Shown here piece after piece: positions 34,294 through 45,536 of a stretch of 64,000 bases of DNA (positions are counted from its first letter, which is position 1; the number at the start of each line of letters is the position of its first letter). The notes beneath the pieces are model-generated. The model was not told the origin of the DNA and did not search any database. It was given only the letters and a program-made list of their open reading frames with translations. The DNA comes from Pyronema omphalodes (Eukaryota; Ascomycota; Pezizomycetes; Pezizales; Pyronemataceae): the NCBI GenBank assembly GCA_024516155.1, contig JAJJXM010000109.1, forward strand, positions 5,001 through 69,000. Direction: 5' to 3'. The position numbers and the translations under genes were made by a program.

Positions 34294-35633
34294 TTTCCCG
34301 ACACCTCTTCTTCACTATCCAATGATTCCACACTCGCCACTTCAACATTCGTCTTGGCGGGGCACGACGCAGCCATGTGGCCGAGGCCACCACAGTAGAG
34401 GCAACGTCCTTCTGACAGGCGGGTCGCACGTTCCTGTGCCGACAGTTTCTGACGGGGTCCCTGGGCAGGGGTTTGCTTGCTGGAGGAGGCGGTGGTGGCT
34501 TGGGTAGCGGGGGTGGGGCGACTGGTGGCGGGGGTGGCGGCGGTAGTGGGTTTAACTTGGCCGCGGTTGGTACGCAGCTTGCAGAGGCTCTCAAGTGCTC
34601 TCAATTGGGGGTCCAATTTTTGGCGCTGGTCAACAAATTCGTGCATCGTAGCGGTGGGAGGGGCGCCAACCAACTTTTCGTGCAACTCGAGGGACAGGCC
34701 ATTACGCAGAGCATCCATGGTGGCGGCTTCATCCCAGCCTAATTCTGCGACCAGGCGGGAGAACTCTGCATAATAGTCTGAAAATTCGCGGTTGTTTTGT
34801 CGGAGATTTTGTAGTTTGAAACGAGCCGTTGCGCGCTCCTCCGGGTCTCCAAAGGTACGCTGTAGGATTTTAATGACGTCCTCGACGTCGTTGAGGGCCC
34901 AGCGGTTGCCATTTTCCTTGATATAAGGAAGAATCTGATCCAAGGCGCGTCCGCGGAGGCGGCCCATGACATAAGAAATCCGCTTGTGAGGGGTTGGGAA
35001 GCGTAGTTCGTCGCTCACCAACTTGATGCGAAGCAAGCAGACAAAGCGGCGGAGGTCCTCCCTGTTGGACCCATCGAAGGTTGGTGGATCCGAAATTTTG
35101 TCTCCGGTAACGCGGATGCCAGGGGAGGCGAGTAGCGCGTTGATGAGTTCACGCTGGCGGGTGAGCTCCTTCTCGTAGTAGTGAATTTCATTCGTATCTG
35201 CTTGTTCCTCCGGGGTTAGGAGTATTTCGGGGTCTCGGGGGGGAAGTCTTGGAACTGGTGCGATTATAGCGGGGGCGGGGGCTGCGGCTGCGGCTGTGGT
35301 AGGGGGTGCGGCGGTTCGCGGCACTGTTTCTGGGCCATTTGGATAAACCTGGACGGAGCCAGTCTGAATAACGACAGGGGGAATGGGGACAGGGGTGGGA
35401 GCTTCCGGAGCCCGGGAGGCGACAGGGCTGGAGACTCGAGTGCTGTTACGGGAGCCGGGGGTCTCCGCGAGGTCGTTTAAGAGGTAGCCCGTGGGATGGT
35501 CTTGGGCGTCTAGGATTGATTGCGCGAGTTGTTTGGTGAGAGTAAGCGGTTCATGGCCGTCAGGGAACTGGGTCATGGAGGCAGCGTTAACGATTTGCTG
35601 CCAATGTTCTTCGTCGATAAGTTTAACGTGCAT
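34287..35633 (-). CDS. gag: Gag of C2 (intact)
   Basis: 448 aa from ATG 35633 (MHVKLIDEEHWQQIVN) to the stop at 34287. The start is chosen because upstream in-frame codons lack ATG and because ORF0 ends over it. A Pro/Ala-rich N-terminal third is followed by a helical linker (QADTNEIHYYEKELTRQREL), the capsid core (DRRFVCLLRIKL-like region; NNREFSDYYAEFSRL) and a zinc knuckle CLYCGGLGHMAASC near residue 411. It ends EEEVSGKD at the GGGAAAA slippery site. The longest undamaged gag of family C here. Confidence 0.85.
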   Translation of the reverse strand: MHVKLIDEEHWQQIVNAASMTQFPDGHEPLTLTKQLAQSILDAQDHPTGYLLNDLAETPGSRNSTRVSSPVASRAPEAPTPVPIPPVVIQTGSVQVYPNGPETVPRTAAPPTTAAAAAPAPAIIAPVPRLPPRDPEILLTPEEQADTNEIHYYEKELTRQRELINALLASPGIRVTGDKISDPPTFDGSNREDLRRFVCLLRIKLVSDELRFPTPHKRISYVMGRLRGRALDQILPYIKENGNRWALNDVEDVIKILQRTFGDPEERATARFKLQNLRQNNREFSDYYAEFSRLVAELGWDEAATMDALRNGLSLELHEKLVGAPPTATMHEFVDQRQKLDPQLRALESLCKLRTNRGQVKPTTAATPATSRPTPATQATTASSSKQTPAQGPRQKLSAQERATRLSEGRCLYCGGLGHMAASCPAKTNVEVASVESLDSEEEVSGKD

Positions 35634-35661
35634 TCTGGCGGGCTCGGAGGATCGGCTTGAG

Positions 35662-35865
35662 TCAGATGGTGTGGCGGACGTGCTCCTGGTAGGTGTAATC
35701 CTGGAGTTCCCAGCGGTCCACAAGGTAGCAGTGATTTTCTGCTCTTCGGATGGTTCGTCGCACTGCGCCAGCGAATCGGTCGGAAATCCCGAAGGTCTCG
35801 TTTAGGGTGTGAGTTTCCAGGGCTTGTTTTAAGGCGTGTGTCCAAGCAGAACCGGTGCGGTTCAT
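35662..35865 (-). pseudogene. ORF0 of C2 (premature stop)
   Basis: Same ORF0 as in C1 and C3 but ends after 67 residues: CGA in the relatives is TGA here (after YQEHVRHTI). Downstream sequence to the gag start is conserved. Confidence 0.6.
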
Positions 35866-35900
35866 GCGTGTTGGTCGAATAATTATTAGATCGAACGTAA

Positions 35901-36412
35901 TATCAGGGAACTAGGAATGGACGTTCGAAGAACACACTGAACACTACCGGCAAGGGGGACTAGGGGGGTTCCAGGACGGGAAACGGAAGGACAAGGACCG
36001 AAGTGCACGGCAGACGGACGGCACACGAAACAGGGACAGGGACAAGGACAAGAATGACGTGGGACTGAAAGGAGAAGTCTTTATTAAGGACAAGGGAAAG
36101 ACACAAGACGTTCGATGGAGAACTCAACAACGGGGAGGCAAGCCTCCTTATGTACAAAGGGGCGGCCAGCACTCTTGCTGGGCCGTCATCCAACATCGCT
36201 ACATGACAGCTTCCGTTCTCCATCGTTTCACCTGCGACGCCACAGCTCTCCAGCTCGTGCTACGTCATCCATCATCAGTCAGTCTATCAACAACAACGGC
36301 ACGGCACACAACACAACAACACAACGACAACACAACACAACACGGCAAGACAACAACGACAACACAATGATGACGCAACAACACAACGGCTCGTCAGCCG
36401 TGTGCCGTCACA
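35901..36412 (-). repeat. 5' LTR of C2 (512 bp)
   Basis: Minus strand from TGTGACGG (36412) to the inner end near 35901 (TATCAGGG on the plus strand for TGTCAGGG). The primer site ACGTTCGAT lies at 35898-35890. Confidence 0.9.
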
Positions 36413-36660
36413 GCGCAATGATATTAATTGCTCACTTGCATGATGACCTTCGTGTCAGATTAATCCTTGACATTCCTCGCCGTGCTACCACACCTTCCAA
36501 TCAGGTATTGGGGTTAAGCGCCTAGTGGAGGGTGACTCCACCTGAGCGCATAATGCAATGACTCCACTGATACTGACATGTGAGTCATATATCTTATGAG
36601 TCGTCTTGATCATAGATCTCCCTAGAGAATCTCGATTGCGAGTGAAGGAATCTGACATCA
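36413..36660 (-). repeat. Family-A LTR fragment
   Basis: 248 bp matching A1 LTR bases of about 7245-7487 in the same orientation. It is probably the surviving piece of the A3 5' LTR to the right of C2. Confidence 0.8.
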
Positions 36661-36791
36661 ATCGTACTCGCTGACAACTCACCGCTACCCCTGCACCCCA
36701 CATGCCTCCCGGCAACCCTGCCGAAAGGGGAAGGTCCACCGCCCGGACCCCCGCCCCAGCCGCCCCTAAACCACTGAAACCCACTACCGGC

Positions 36792-37931
36792 TGTCACGGC
36801 TCGAGAATTATTACCTTCCCCCTCCTCATCATTCATTCACCTATTATCATTCGCTTCATTATTCAGCACTCGTTTGTTTATTTATTTCTATTATCCTTCG
36901 GTCTTCGATCATCACTGGTCACTCGCCTGGGTTAGGGTTACGCTCAATTCCCAAATTGTCAAAAAGGTCACGTGACCTACCCCCAGGGTTAGGGGTCAGC
37001 TCGGATCCCTTTTCGGAAATTACATACCTACGGTCTACCAATCATCTTATCCGATTAGATAAGATCGGTCACGTGTTCTAATCAGTAGTAGATCAGTATG
37101 CACGCGCACTGGTCTACTAATGTGCGCACACGTGACTAGGGCTAGGGCACGATCATCTTATCGATAAGATAAGATCCAGTCATGTGACCTTATCAGTATT
37201 GCACCATCTTTCCAATCGCAGCTGATCTGGATTCACGTGACTAGGGTTAGGGTTGCACCCGCACGCACACAAACTAGGGTTAGGTTTGTGACCGCACGCG
37301 CACAGCTAGGGTTAGGGTTACGGATGCACGCGCACGATTAGGGTTACAGAAGCGTGCGCGTGACTACGCTTAGGGTTACGCTAGCGCGCACGCGAAGTAC
37401 GCTACCGCGCACGCGAGTTACGCTATCGCGCACGCGAGATACGCTAACGAGCGCGCGACGAGGCTGTGCACGCAAACACGCTAATTTGGTACGAACGCGT
37501 TAGCGCGTCTAGAACGCGCAACCGCGACCGCGTTGTTTACTTAGTTATTTTTCGGGAAAAATCTGCAAGTAGTGGCTCGGCGTGTAAGGAGGAAAAATTG
37601 TATATAAGAGGATTGTTTCTTTGTTTGTTTATTTTGTTTTTCTTTTCTCCTTACACAGTTATTCGTTTATTTACAAATTCAAATACTTTGTCGAAATCTT
37701 TGTTTACGTCCTCGTCCTCGTTCCCGTCTTTGGATCTCTTTGTCCCTTGAAATCTTTGTTTATTTCCTTGAACTTCTAAACACAGAAAGTCTCTAAGTTG
37801 ATGCTTGACACAGCTTAAGAGTTTCTAACGTTGAAGTTATTACAAGGTTATATCCATTGAACTCAAGAGTGAATAATTGAGAAGAGCCCTCAGGTTCTCC
37901 GTCAGCTATCTCTCCCTTGTTCGCCGTTACA
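36792..37931 (+). repeat. Solo LTR of family B (1140 bp, complete)
   Basis: TGTCACGG ... CCGTTACA bracketed by CCGGC (36787-36791 and 37932-37936), left by recombination between two LTRs of a family-B element. It gives the true family-B LTR ends. Contains TTAGGGTT motifs (36935-37370), TCACGTGA (36967), ATCTTATCGATAAGAT (37152), TATATAAG (37601) and the inferred RNA start TTACACAGTT (37651). Confidence 0.93.
37601..37608 (+). promoter_or_regulatory. TATA box in the family-B solo LTR
   Basis: TATATAAG, 50 nt upstream of the segment complementary to the family primer site. It is conserved in B4 (about 62109) and altered in B1. Confidence 0.6.
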
Positions 37932-38468
37932 CCGGCAACCTCACCTGGGCTGAACGCGTCACCGCATGAGTTGAAGGCAAGGATCAACAATGTACCTCCG
38001 TTTCACCCAAGAAGAAGCAGCAAGCACCGGCCACCATCATCCAGAAAGCCCTTCCCCGCTTCGAAAGGGAGATTATCATCACACTAGACCACCGAACACT
38101 GACCAGGAGTCGAGAAGAGGAAGCCACCAACCTGTTGATGTGCCTCAACAATGACGTACTGATGTCCGACGATATCCCTCTTCCCCCACTCACTCTTGCA
38201 AGGATCAATGACCACAACAAACTGGTGTTGACGACCAACCCTACCACCCCGGCCTCTGCATACGAATCATAGATGCAGATGCTCCTCAACAGAATTCACT
38301 GGCTGAAACCAATATCCGGAACCAACAATAGCCGCTGGACAAAATTCCTAGTCCACAACATTCCAACCGCAGCCAATGGTGTAGGCGTGAAAAAGCTTAT
38401 CGAATCGACCTACCCCACCCTCAAACTCATGCAAGAGCCGCGCTGGCTAGTCCCAGATAACCACCGCC

Positions 38469-39011
38469 TGTCAGGGACTACGAGCGGACGTTTGGGGAAC
38501 ACAGTGAACACTACCGGGAAAGGGGGACTAGGCGGGCTCCGGGACACGGGAACGGGAAGACAAGGACCGAAGTCCTCGACAGACGGCCGGCACACTAGAC
38601 AAGGACAAGGACAGGAACAAGAGTAACGTAAGTCTTGACGACTAGGAGATGAGGAATCTTATTAAAGGTCGAGGGACAGACACAAGACGTTCGATGGAGA
38701 ACTCAGTCGACTGGGAGGCAAGCCTCCTTATGTACAAATGGGCGGCCAGCACTCTTGCTGCGCCGTCATCCCACATCGCTACATGAACAGCTTCCGTTCT
38801 CATCATCTAACCTGCGATGCCACAGCTTCTACAGCTCGTAGTACGTCATGCATCATCAATCGATCAATCATCAACAACGGCACGGCACACACCGCAACAC
38901 ATCGACATCACACCACGGCGCAATGACGACAACGGCACGACGGCAACAACAACAACGACAACACCACGGTGATACAACCACCCAACGGCTCGTCAGCCGT
39001 GTGCCGTGACA
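38469..39011 (-). repeat. 3' LTR of C5 (543 bp)
   Basis: Minus strand from TGTCACGGCACACGG (39011), after a C run that is the purine tract on the minus strand, to CCCTGACA (38469). Noticeably diverged in the GTTGT-rich part. Confidence 0.9.
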
Positions 39012-39022
39012 GTACCCCCCCG

Positions 39023-40613
39023 TTAGGCTCGAGTTCCTACGAGAGGAGAAGGCTTGTCTGCGCATAGTTGATGGAAACGTTCCGCGGCCTCTGATTCTGA
39101 TTGGTTCGTTTCCGGTTCCCAGGTGGGAGAGTCATGGCCGGTCCACTTAACGAGGTACTGCAGGTTTCCTCGTGAGCCACGGCTATCAAAGATTTCGTCG
39201 ACGAACCATTCTCCTTCGCCGTCTACCACTACTGGTAGGGGCTGTGAGATAATCTGGCCAGGGAGGGGGTCCGAAGGGGCTGCGTTTAGTAGGGATACTG
39301 GGAAGGTCCTGTGATGTTTCATTGTCTCCGGGATATCCAACTCGTAGGCGTGGGATGCAATGGGGCGGACCACGGTGAAGGGGCCGAGGTGTTTCTTTTC
39401 CAGTTGCTTTGATGGGCGGCGGGTTCTGAGGTTGCGGGCGTCCAGCCATACCAGGTTTCTGGTTTCAAGACCGGCGCGGGAAGTCGAGAGTTGTCCGCGG
39501 CCTCCATGTGGCGGGCTTGGGCGTATTCCATTTCAGAACGTAGGACGTCATGTATGTGGGACATTCTCTCCGCTACTTCGTTTGCTTTCACTTCCTCAGG
39601 GTTATCTGTCCTGATTTCCAATTCGATGGAGCATTTCGGGTGTAGGCCGTACACGGCGTGGAACGGGGAAAGCGACGTCGTGTCTGATACTTGATTATTT
39701 GCGGCACATTGTGCCAGGGGTAAAATTTTCTCCCAGTCGTCCTGTAGATAACAGATGTACGCGCGGAGATACTGCTCCGTAACAGCGTTGATTCCTTCTG
39801 TTTGGCTATCGGTCTGGGGGTGGAAAGCCGTGCTCGTGGCAATCTCAATACCCATACAATTTGCCAGGTGTTTCCAAAATGGGCAACACCTTGTGGGCCG
39901 CGGTCGGACACTACGGTATCTGGCAGACCGTGCAGTGTGAATACGTTTTCCAGGAAGAGTCGCGCCAAGCCTTCCGCGTCTATCGTGGAGTGACAGGGCA
40001 CCAAGTGCCGCTGTTTCGTGAGTTGGCAAACGATCGCGCAAATCGCCTCGAAGCCCTGGGATAATGGCAGTCCAGTAACGAAGTCCACGGATATTTTGTG
40101 CCACGGGTGGTGCGGGACCGGTAGGGGCTTCAAGGTTCCAGAAGTTGCGTGGCGGGTTGCTTTCCTTCTTTTAGAAATGTGGCAATTGCGGACGAATTGG
40201 TCCACATCTTTTGCATCGAAGGCCAATAATAATTTCGGGCGAGGAGTTCGAAAGTCTTTGCAAGGCGCGAGTGTCCCATGATGGGGGGGTCGTGGTTATC
40301 TTGTAGTAGTTTTAGGCGTAATTGGTCCAGTGCAGGGACATAGAGACAGTCTTGATAATACAATCTGTTTTCCAACGCGGAGCAGTCGGCGAGTGAAATG
40401 TCCTTACAGATTTGTGTTCCGTCTGCTAGCATTCCCAACACTCGGTTTGCGAATGAATCTGTCTTGTATCCCTCTTTAAACAGCAGGTCCACCTCGGAGG
40501 GTGCAAGTTTCATGGGCGGGGTCATGCACAATTGGAAATTCTGTGGTTTTAGGACAGCTTGTTGATTCGCTAGTATACGTTCGTCTCCCTCTCCCGGAAG
40601 GTCGGCGGCTCGT
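39023..40613 (-). pseudogene. pol: pol 3' half of C5 (RNase H end, integrase, chromodomain)
   Basis: Pieces run from [16 protein letters not shown] (near 40600) through CTYLC-equivalent integrase blocks (TGLPLS, VVSDRGPQ, then the TER equivalent changed to TEG) to the chromodomain (EIFDSRGSRGNLQYLVKW) at 39023. At least three frameshifts (near 40210, 39890 and 39465). The last one is the same AAACCAGAAACCTGG lesion as in C1. Confidence 0.85.
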
Positions 40614-42298
40614 CTCCTCGTCTTCTCTGCTCTTCCCTTTAACTCTATCGCTCACTCAATCTCCCCTCCAAACTCCTTCGCGGCGACATGGCCCCAGGCT
40701 CTGCTGCCCCCCGCAAAAAACCCGTTCCCCCCGACAAAATCAGCACGCCGAGCCTTAGCGCGAGCCAACACGCTAGCGCAGAGCCGCACTCCCAAATGAC
40801 AACAATTGACGACATGAACCTCGACACTTACACTGACGTCAGTGACAAAGAAACCGCGTCGCCTACCCCGACCCCAGCTCGCCGTCCCTCTACCCCGCCG
40901 CAACTCACCCCTCAAAACCAACCTCCTGCCCCCACTGCGCCCAGAACTGGACATACGATCCACGTCCGCAATATCCAAGACTTTCCAACCCTCCCGGCAA
41001 AACGCTCCGCACCGTCTCCCACAACTTCCACTGAAACTCCTCTCTTCTACGAACATGGTATCCAGGCTTCCCTGCGCACCTTGGGTCATGAAACAGCAAC
41101 CCCCGGACACACCAGCATCGCAGACCTGACAGCAATCGACCGAGTCATGGCCACAGTAACCGCACATGCCGACGCCACACGCCTCAACGACCATCGTACC
41201 ACCCAAGGCCTCGATAAAGCATTCAGCATCATGGAACGCGGCAGAGCAACATTACGCAAGATTGAAGAAATGCTGCGGAACCTGCTGCCCTCCCACGAAA
41301 TTCCTGAATCCACCGACCCTGCCCCTGACACTGATCCCCTGCCTACTGCCCAAACCGACGATCTGGTCACCTACTGGAAGACCCGCTGCTTCGCTGCTGA
41401 AGAAGCGCTAGGAAAACCCAATATCGTCGCCCCCCCCCCCCGCCATCCCCTTCCCCGTTCCCCAAGCAACTGCTGCCTGGACAGAACCTGATATCCCTAG
41501 AAAGCTCTTCAGCTCTGTTACCCAGACTGTCGCTACTCAGAAGTCCAAGACCCCATCCCAACCCAAAAAACCATCACCGAAACCTGCCGTCCCCCGCCCT
41601 GTTACTGTTTCCATCCCCTGCCCAGACCCAGAAAAATTCACACATGATGTCAATGCCCACCTCGGTACTGCTACAAACCGTGCACTCCGGGAGGCAGATG
41701 CCCCTGACCATATGTCTGTTGTTACGGTGCGCCGCAACCAGCTTGGAAACCTCACCCTCACGTTCTCCCCCAAAACCACCACTGAAGAAGTTACTGCCCA
41801 CCTCAACACCCTTCAGGAGGCTGCCCAGTCAATCCACTACACCCTGGTTGCACCCCAAGTTGCCGAAAAGTGGTTCAAACTTACGGTACACAGCATCCCA
41901 CTTGACTCCTACCCTGACACCCCTGATGGTATGCAAGCTCTCCAATCTGAGATTGAGCGCAACCATGACATCCAGCTCGCCCAACCCCCCTGATACATAA
42001 CCCACCCAGACAAGCGCATTGGCAAGGCTACATCAAGCGTTATGATCGCCCTTAAGACCAATGAGGATGCGCAAAGGCTGAAGAGAACCAAGGTTATTGT
42101 ACGCTATGAGCAGAGGAAGGTCACTGAGTATCACTCAGCCCGCCCCACCGACCAATGCCGTCGCTGCCCTACCTTTGGACACCACCACGCCGTCTGCCCC
42201 TCCATTTGCCACCCCACCTGTGCCCTTTGTGCTGGCCCACATTCCATTGACCTACATCAATGTGCTGAATGTCCGACCAAGACTGGACGGCTATGCCT
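40614..42298 (+). mobile_element. LINE E1, 5' part, cut by C4
   Basis: Begins within C5 at 40614 with a 74-bp pyrimidine-rich leader, then ORF1 to 42298, where the C4 LTR starts. ORF2 (RT) would lie on the far side of C4 and is not in the window. Confidence 0.75.
40688..42298 (+). pseudogene. ORF1 of LINE E1
   Basis: ATG 40688 (MAPGSAAPRKKPVPPDK). Low-complexity Pro/Thr-rich N-terminus, a helical segment, then YWKTRCFAAEEAL, a structured block (VTVRRNQLGNLTLTF to KLTVHSIPLDS) and two zinc knuckles: CRRCPTFGHHHAVC (C-x2-C-x4-H-x4-C) and CALCAGPHSIDLHQC. It is the nucleic-acid-binding ORF1 of a Tad1/I-like LINE. A frameshift in the C run at about 41430-41443 and a TGA at 41991 disable it. Cut at 42298. 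Confidence 0.82.
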
Positions 42299-42802
42299 GT
42301 CAGGGACTCGGAACGGACGTTCGAAGAACACACTGAACACTACCGGGCAGGGGGCGACTAGGCGGGTTCCGGGACGCGGGAACGAAATGACAAGAACCGA
42401 AGTGCACGACAGACGGCCGGCACACTAGACAAGGACAGGATCAAGGACAAGAATGACGTGAGTCTTGAGATGAGAAATGTTATTAAAGGTCGAGGGAAAG
42501 ACACAAGACGTTCGATGGAGAACTCAACGACGGGGAGGCCAGCCTCCATATGTACAAAGGGCGGCCAGCACTCTTGCTGGGCCGTCATCCAACATCGCTA
42601 CATGAACAGCTTCCGTTCTGCATCATTTCACCTGCGACGCCACAGCTTCTACAGCTCGTGGTACGTCATCCATCATCAATCACTCCATCATGCACAACGG
42701 CACGGCACACACAACAACACAACAACGACAACGGTGCAACAACGACAACGGCACAACAACGTCATCAACAACACAACGGCTCGTCAGCGGTGTGCCGTGA
42801 CA
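42299..42802 (-). repeat. 3' LTR of C4 (504 bp)
   Basis: Minus strand from TGTCACGGCACACCG (42802) to CCCTGACA (42299). Left flank atgcc is E1 sequence; the matching duplication would be outside the window. Confidence 0.9.
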
Positions 42803-42813
42803 GTATCCCCCCG

Positions 42814-45008
42814 TTAGGCTCGACTTGCTACGAGAGGAGAAGGTTTGTCTGGGTTCAGTTGATGGAAACGTTCGGCCGCCTCGGTTTCTGACAGGTTCGT
42901 TTCTGGTTCCCAAGTCGGGGAGTCGTGTCCTCTCCATTTAACGAGGTACTGCAGGTGACCTCGCGACCAACGGCTGTCCAGGATTTCGTCGACGAACCGT
43001 TCGTCTTCGCCGTCTACCACTACGTGTAGTGGCGGTGGGATCACCTGTCCAGGAAGGGGTTCCGAAGGAGCCGGGTTTGATAGTGATACAGGGAACGTGC
43101 TATGGTGTTCCATGGTGTCCGGAATATCCAATTCATAGGCATGGGAGCCAATGGGCCGAACCACAGTCAAGGGGCCCAGGTGCTTGTTCTCCCGCTTCTT
43201 CGATGGTCGGCGTGTTCTCAGGTTGCGTGCGTCTAGCCATACCAGGTCACCTGGCTTCAAGACCAGTGCGGGGAGTCGAGAGTTGTGCCGGCCTCAACGT
43301 GGCGGGCTTGGGCGTACTTCATTTCTGAACGTAAGACGTCATGGATGTGAGACTTCCTCTCTGCCACCTCGTTGGCTTTAACTTCCTCAGGGTTGCCAGT
43401 CCTGATCTCCAATTCGGACGAGCATTTCGGATGTCGGCCGTACAGGGCAAAGAACGGGGACAACGACGTCGTATCTGATACTTGATTATTTGCGGCGAAT
43501 TCCGCCAAGGGTAAGAATTTCTTCCAGTCGTCTTGTAGGTAACAAACGTAAGCACGGAGATACGGTTCCGTCACCGCGTTAATTCTGTCTGTTTGTCCAT
43601 CGGTCTGCGGATGGAATGCCATGCTTGTGGCAATTTCAATACCCATGCACTTTGCAAGGTGCTTCCAGAAGTGAGCTACAAATTGCGGGCCACGGTCGGA
43701 TACCACTGTATCCGGGAGACCGTGGAGTGTAAAGACGTTTTCGAGGAAAAGTTGTGCGAGTCCTTCGGCGTCTAAAGTCAAATTGCAGGGCACCAAGTGC
43801 CGCTGCTTTGTAAGTCGGCAAACTATTGCACATATTGCGTCGAAGCCTTCTGACATCGGGAGTCCAGTAACAAAGTCCACAGATATGTTCTGCCACGGGT
43901 AGTGAGGGACTGGTAGGGGTTTGATGGTTCCGTGGGGTGCGTGGCGGGTAGCTTTCGTTCTTGTACACGTGTGGCAATTCCGGACGAACTGGTGCACATC
44001 TTTCCGCATGGAGGGCCGATAGTAATTTAGGCTAGGAGTTCGAAAGTCTTCGCACCTCCCGGGTGTCCCATGGTGGGCGGTCCTGGTGATCCTGAAGTAG
44101 TTTCAGGCGTAACTTGTCCAGTGCGGGGACGTACAGGCAGTCTCGATAGTATAACCGGTTTTCCAACGAGGAACAGTCGGCGAGTGAGATGTCTTTACAG
44201 ATCTGGGTACCATCTTCCAGTATTCCCAACACTCGGTTGGGCAATGAATCTGTCTTGTATCCCTCCTTAAACAGGAGGTCCACCTCAGAGGGTGCAAGTC
44301 TCATGGGTGGGGTCATGCACAACTGGAAGTTTTGTGGCTTTTGGACGGCTTGTGAATTCGCTAGTATTCGTTCGTCTCCTTCTCCCGGGAGATCGGCGGC
44401 TCGTCTCGTCAAGGCGTCTGGTTTCGCTCCCAACGCTCCAGCTCGGTAGATGATGACAAAGTTGAATCGAGACAGGAATTCGGACCAACGTGCTTGTCGT
44501 CTGTTTAGTAGTTTCGTTGTCATGAAGTATTCAAGATTCTTGTGGTCTGTCAATACTTTTATCCGAAAGGGGGAGCCCTCCAAGTGGGGACGCCATTCTT
44601 CGCAACATCGAACTCTTGCCAGTAGTTCTTTGTCATAAATTTTGTAATTGCATTCCGCCGGGGAATGCTTTTTGGAGTACAATGCAACGGGGTGCAGGAC
44701 GTCATCATCGTCGTATTGTGACAATACTCCGGTGGACACATAATCAGATGCGCCCGTTTCCAGCACAAGCGGCTTTTCGTAGTCAAAATGCTTAAGGATT
44801 GGCGATGAGGTAAAAGCGTTTTTCAAGCGGTAGAAGGCATTTTGCTGATCTTTACCCCAGGTACAGGGGATTGGTTTGCCATCTTGCTTCTTGGTCAAAG
44901 CTGTTAGTAGGGAGACCACTTTTGAGTTGTCTTTGATAAATCGTCGATAGAAGTTCGCGAAACCAAGAAATTCTTGAACCTGTTTTAAATTGGTCGTTTC
45001 CTGCCACT
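42814..45008 (-). pseudogene. pol: pol of C4, RNase H to chromodomain
   Basis: RNase H has ETGASDYVS, so the first catalytic Asp is Gly. Integrase keeps CHTCTR, VDFVTG and SDRGPQF; the TER motif is TDR. Chromodomain EILDSRWSRGHLQYLVKW, ending at 42814. Frameshifts near 44075, 44025 and 43258. Dead copy. Confidence 0.88.
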
Positions 45009-45525
45009 TGTCAGGGAACTAGGAACGGACGTTCAAAGAACACACTGAACACTACCGGCAAGGGAGACTAGGCGGGTTCCAGGACGGGGAACGGAAAGAC
45101 AAGGACCGAAGTGCACGGCAGACGGACGGCACACGAAACAGGGACAGGGACAAGGACAAGAATGACGTGGGACTGAAAGGAGAAGTCTTTATTAAGGACA
45201 AGGAAAAGACACAAGACGTTCGATGGAGAACTCAACAACGGGGAGGCAAGCCTCCTTATGTACAAAGGGCCGGCCAGCACTCTTGCTGGGCCGTCATCCA
45301 ACATAGCTACATGACAGGTTCCGTTCTCCATCGTTTCACCTGCGACGCCACAGCTCTCCAGCTCGTGCTACGTCATCCATCATCAGTCAGTCTATCAACA
45401 ACAACGGCACGGCACACACAACAACACAACAACACAACGACAACACAACACAACACGGCAAGACAACAACGACAACACAATGATGACGCAACAACACAAC
45501 GGCTCGTCAGCCGTGTGCCGTGACA
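45009..45525 (-). repeat. 3' LTR of C3 (517 bp)
   Basis: TGTCACGG at 45525 to CCCTGACA at 45009 on the minus strand, preceded on the plus strand by the CCACT duplication. Confidence 0.92.
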
Positions 45526-45536
45526 GTACCCCCCCG

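Larger units (their letters stand above)
30320..36412 (-). mobile_element. Ty3/gypsy chromovirus C2, nearly complete
   Basis: Minus-strand element with a full 5' LTR (35901-36412), primer site, ORF0, intact gag, pol with one stop, purine tract and a 3' LTR truncated to 234 bp. Its left end is fused to A3 gag at 30319/30320, and its right end abuts a family-A LTR fragment. One deletion removing part of the C2 LTR and the A3 leader would explain both. Confidence 0.92.
36702..38468 (+). pseudogene. LINE F ORF1 fragment, split by a solo LTR
   Basis: Start MPPGNPAERGRST at 36702. Removing the LTR (36792-37931) and one CCGGC rejoins the frame exactly: PKPLKPTTG then NLTWAERV. The sequence continues through a helical segment (PATIIQKALPRFEREI; EEEATNLLMCLNNDVL) to RWTKFLVHNIPT and EPRWLVPDNHR, matching the equivalent block of the E ORF1s (KLTVHSIPL; ITHPDKR). 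TGA at 37967 and TAG at 38270 interrupt it. It belongs with RNA-binding ORF1 proteins of Tad1/I-type LINEs. The 3' part is cut at 38468 by C5. Confidence 0.75.
38469..40613 (-). mobile_element. Family-C element C5, 5' part missing or displaced
   Basis: The 3' LTR (38469-39011) and the pol 3' half on the minus strand stop at 40613, where the 5' end of LINE E1 begins. Its left flank is LINE F (5 bases before the LTR: ccgcc). The remainder of C5 may lie beyond E1, outside the window. Confidence 0.85.

Noticed and set aside
36115..36525. ORFs of 80-136 residues antisense in family-C LTRs (MENSTTG-type)
   Set aside because: Low-complexity translation of the GTTGT/CAACA run; varies freely among LTR copies.
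37793..37813. Family-B LTR ending at GATGCTTGACA
   Set aside because: Looked like a TG...CA end, but the CCGGC duplication and the primer site place the true end at 37931.
40652..41206. 184-residue minus-strand ORF opposite LINE E1 ORF1
   Set aside because: Shadow of a GC- and Pro-rich coding region; E2 has no equivalent.
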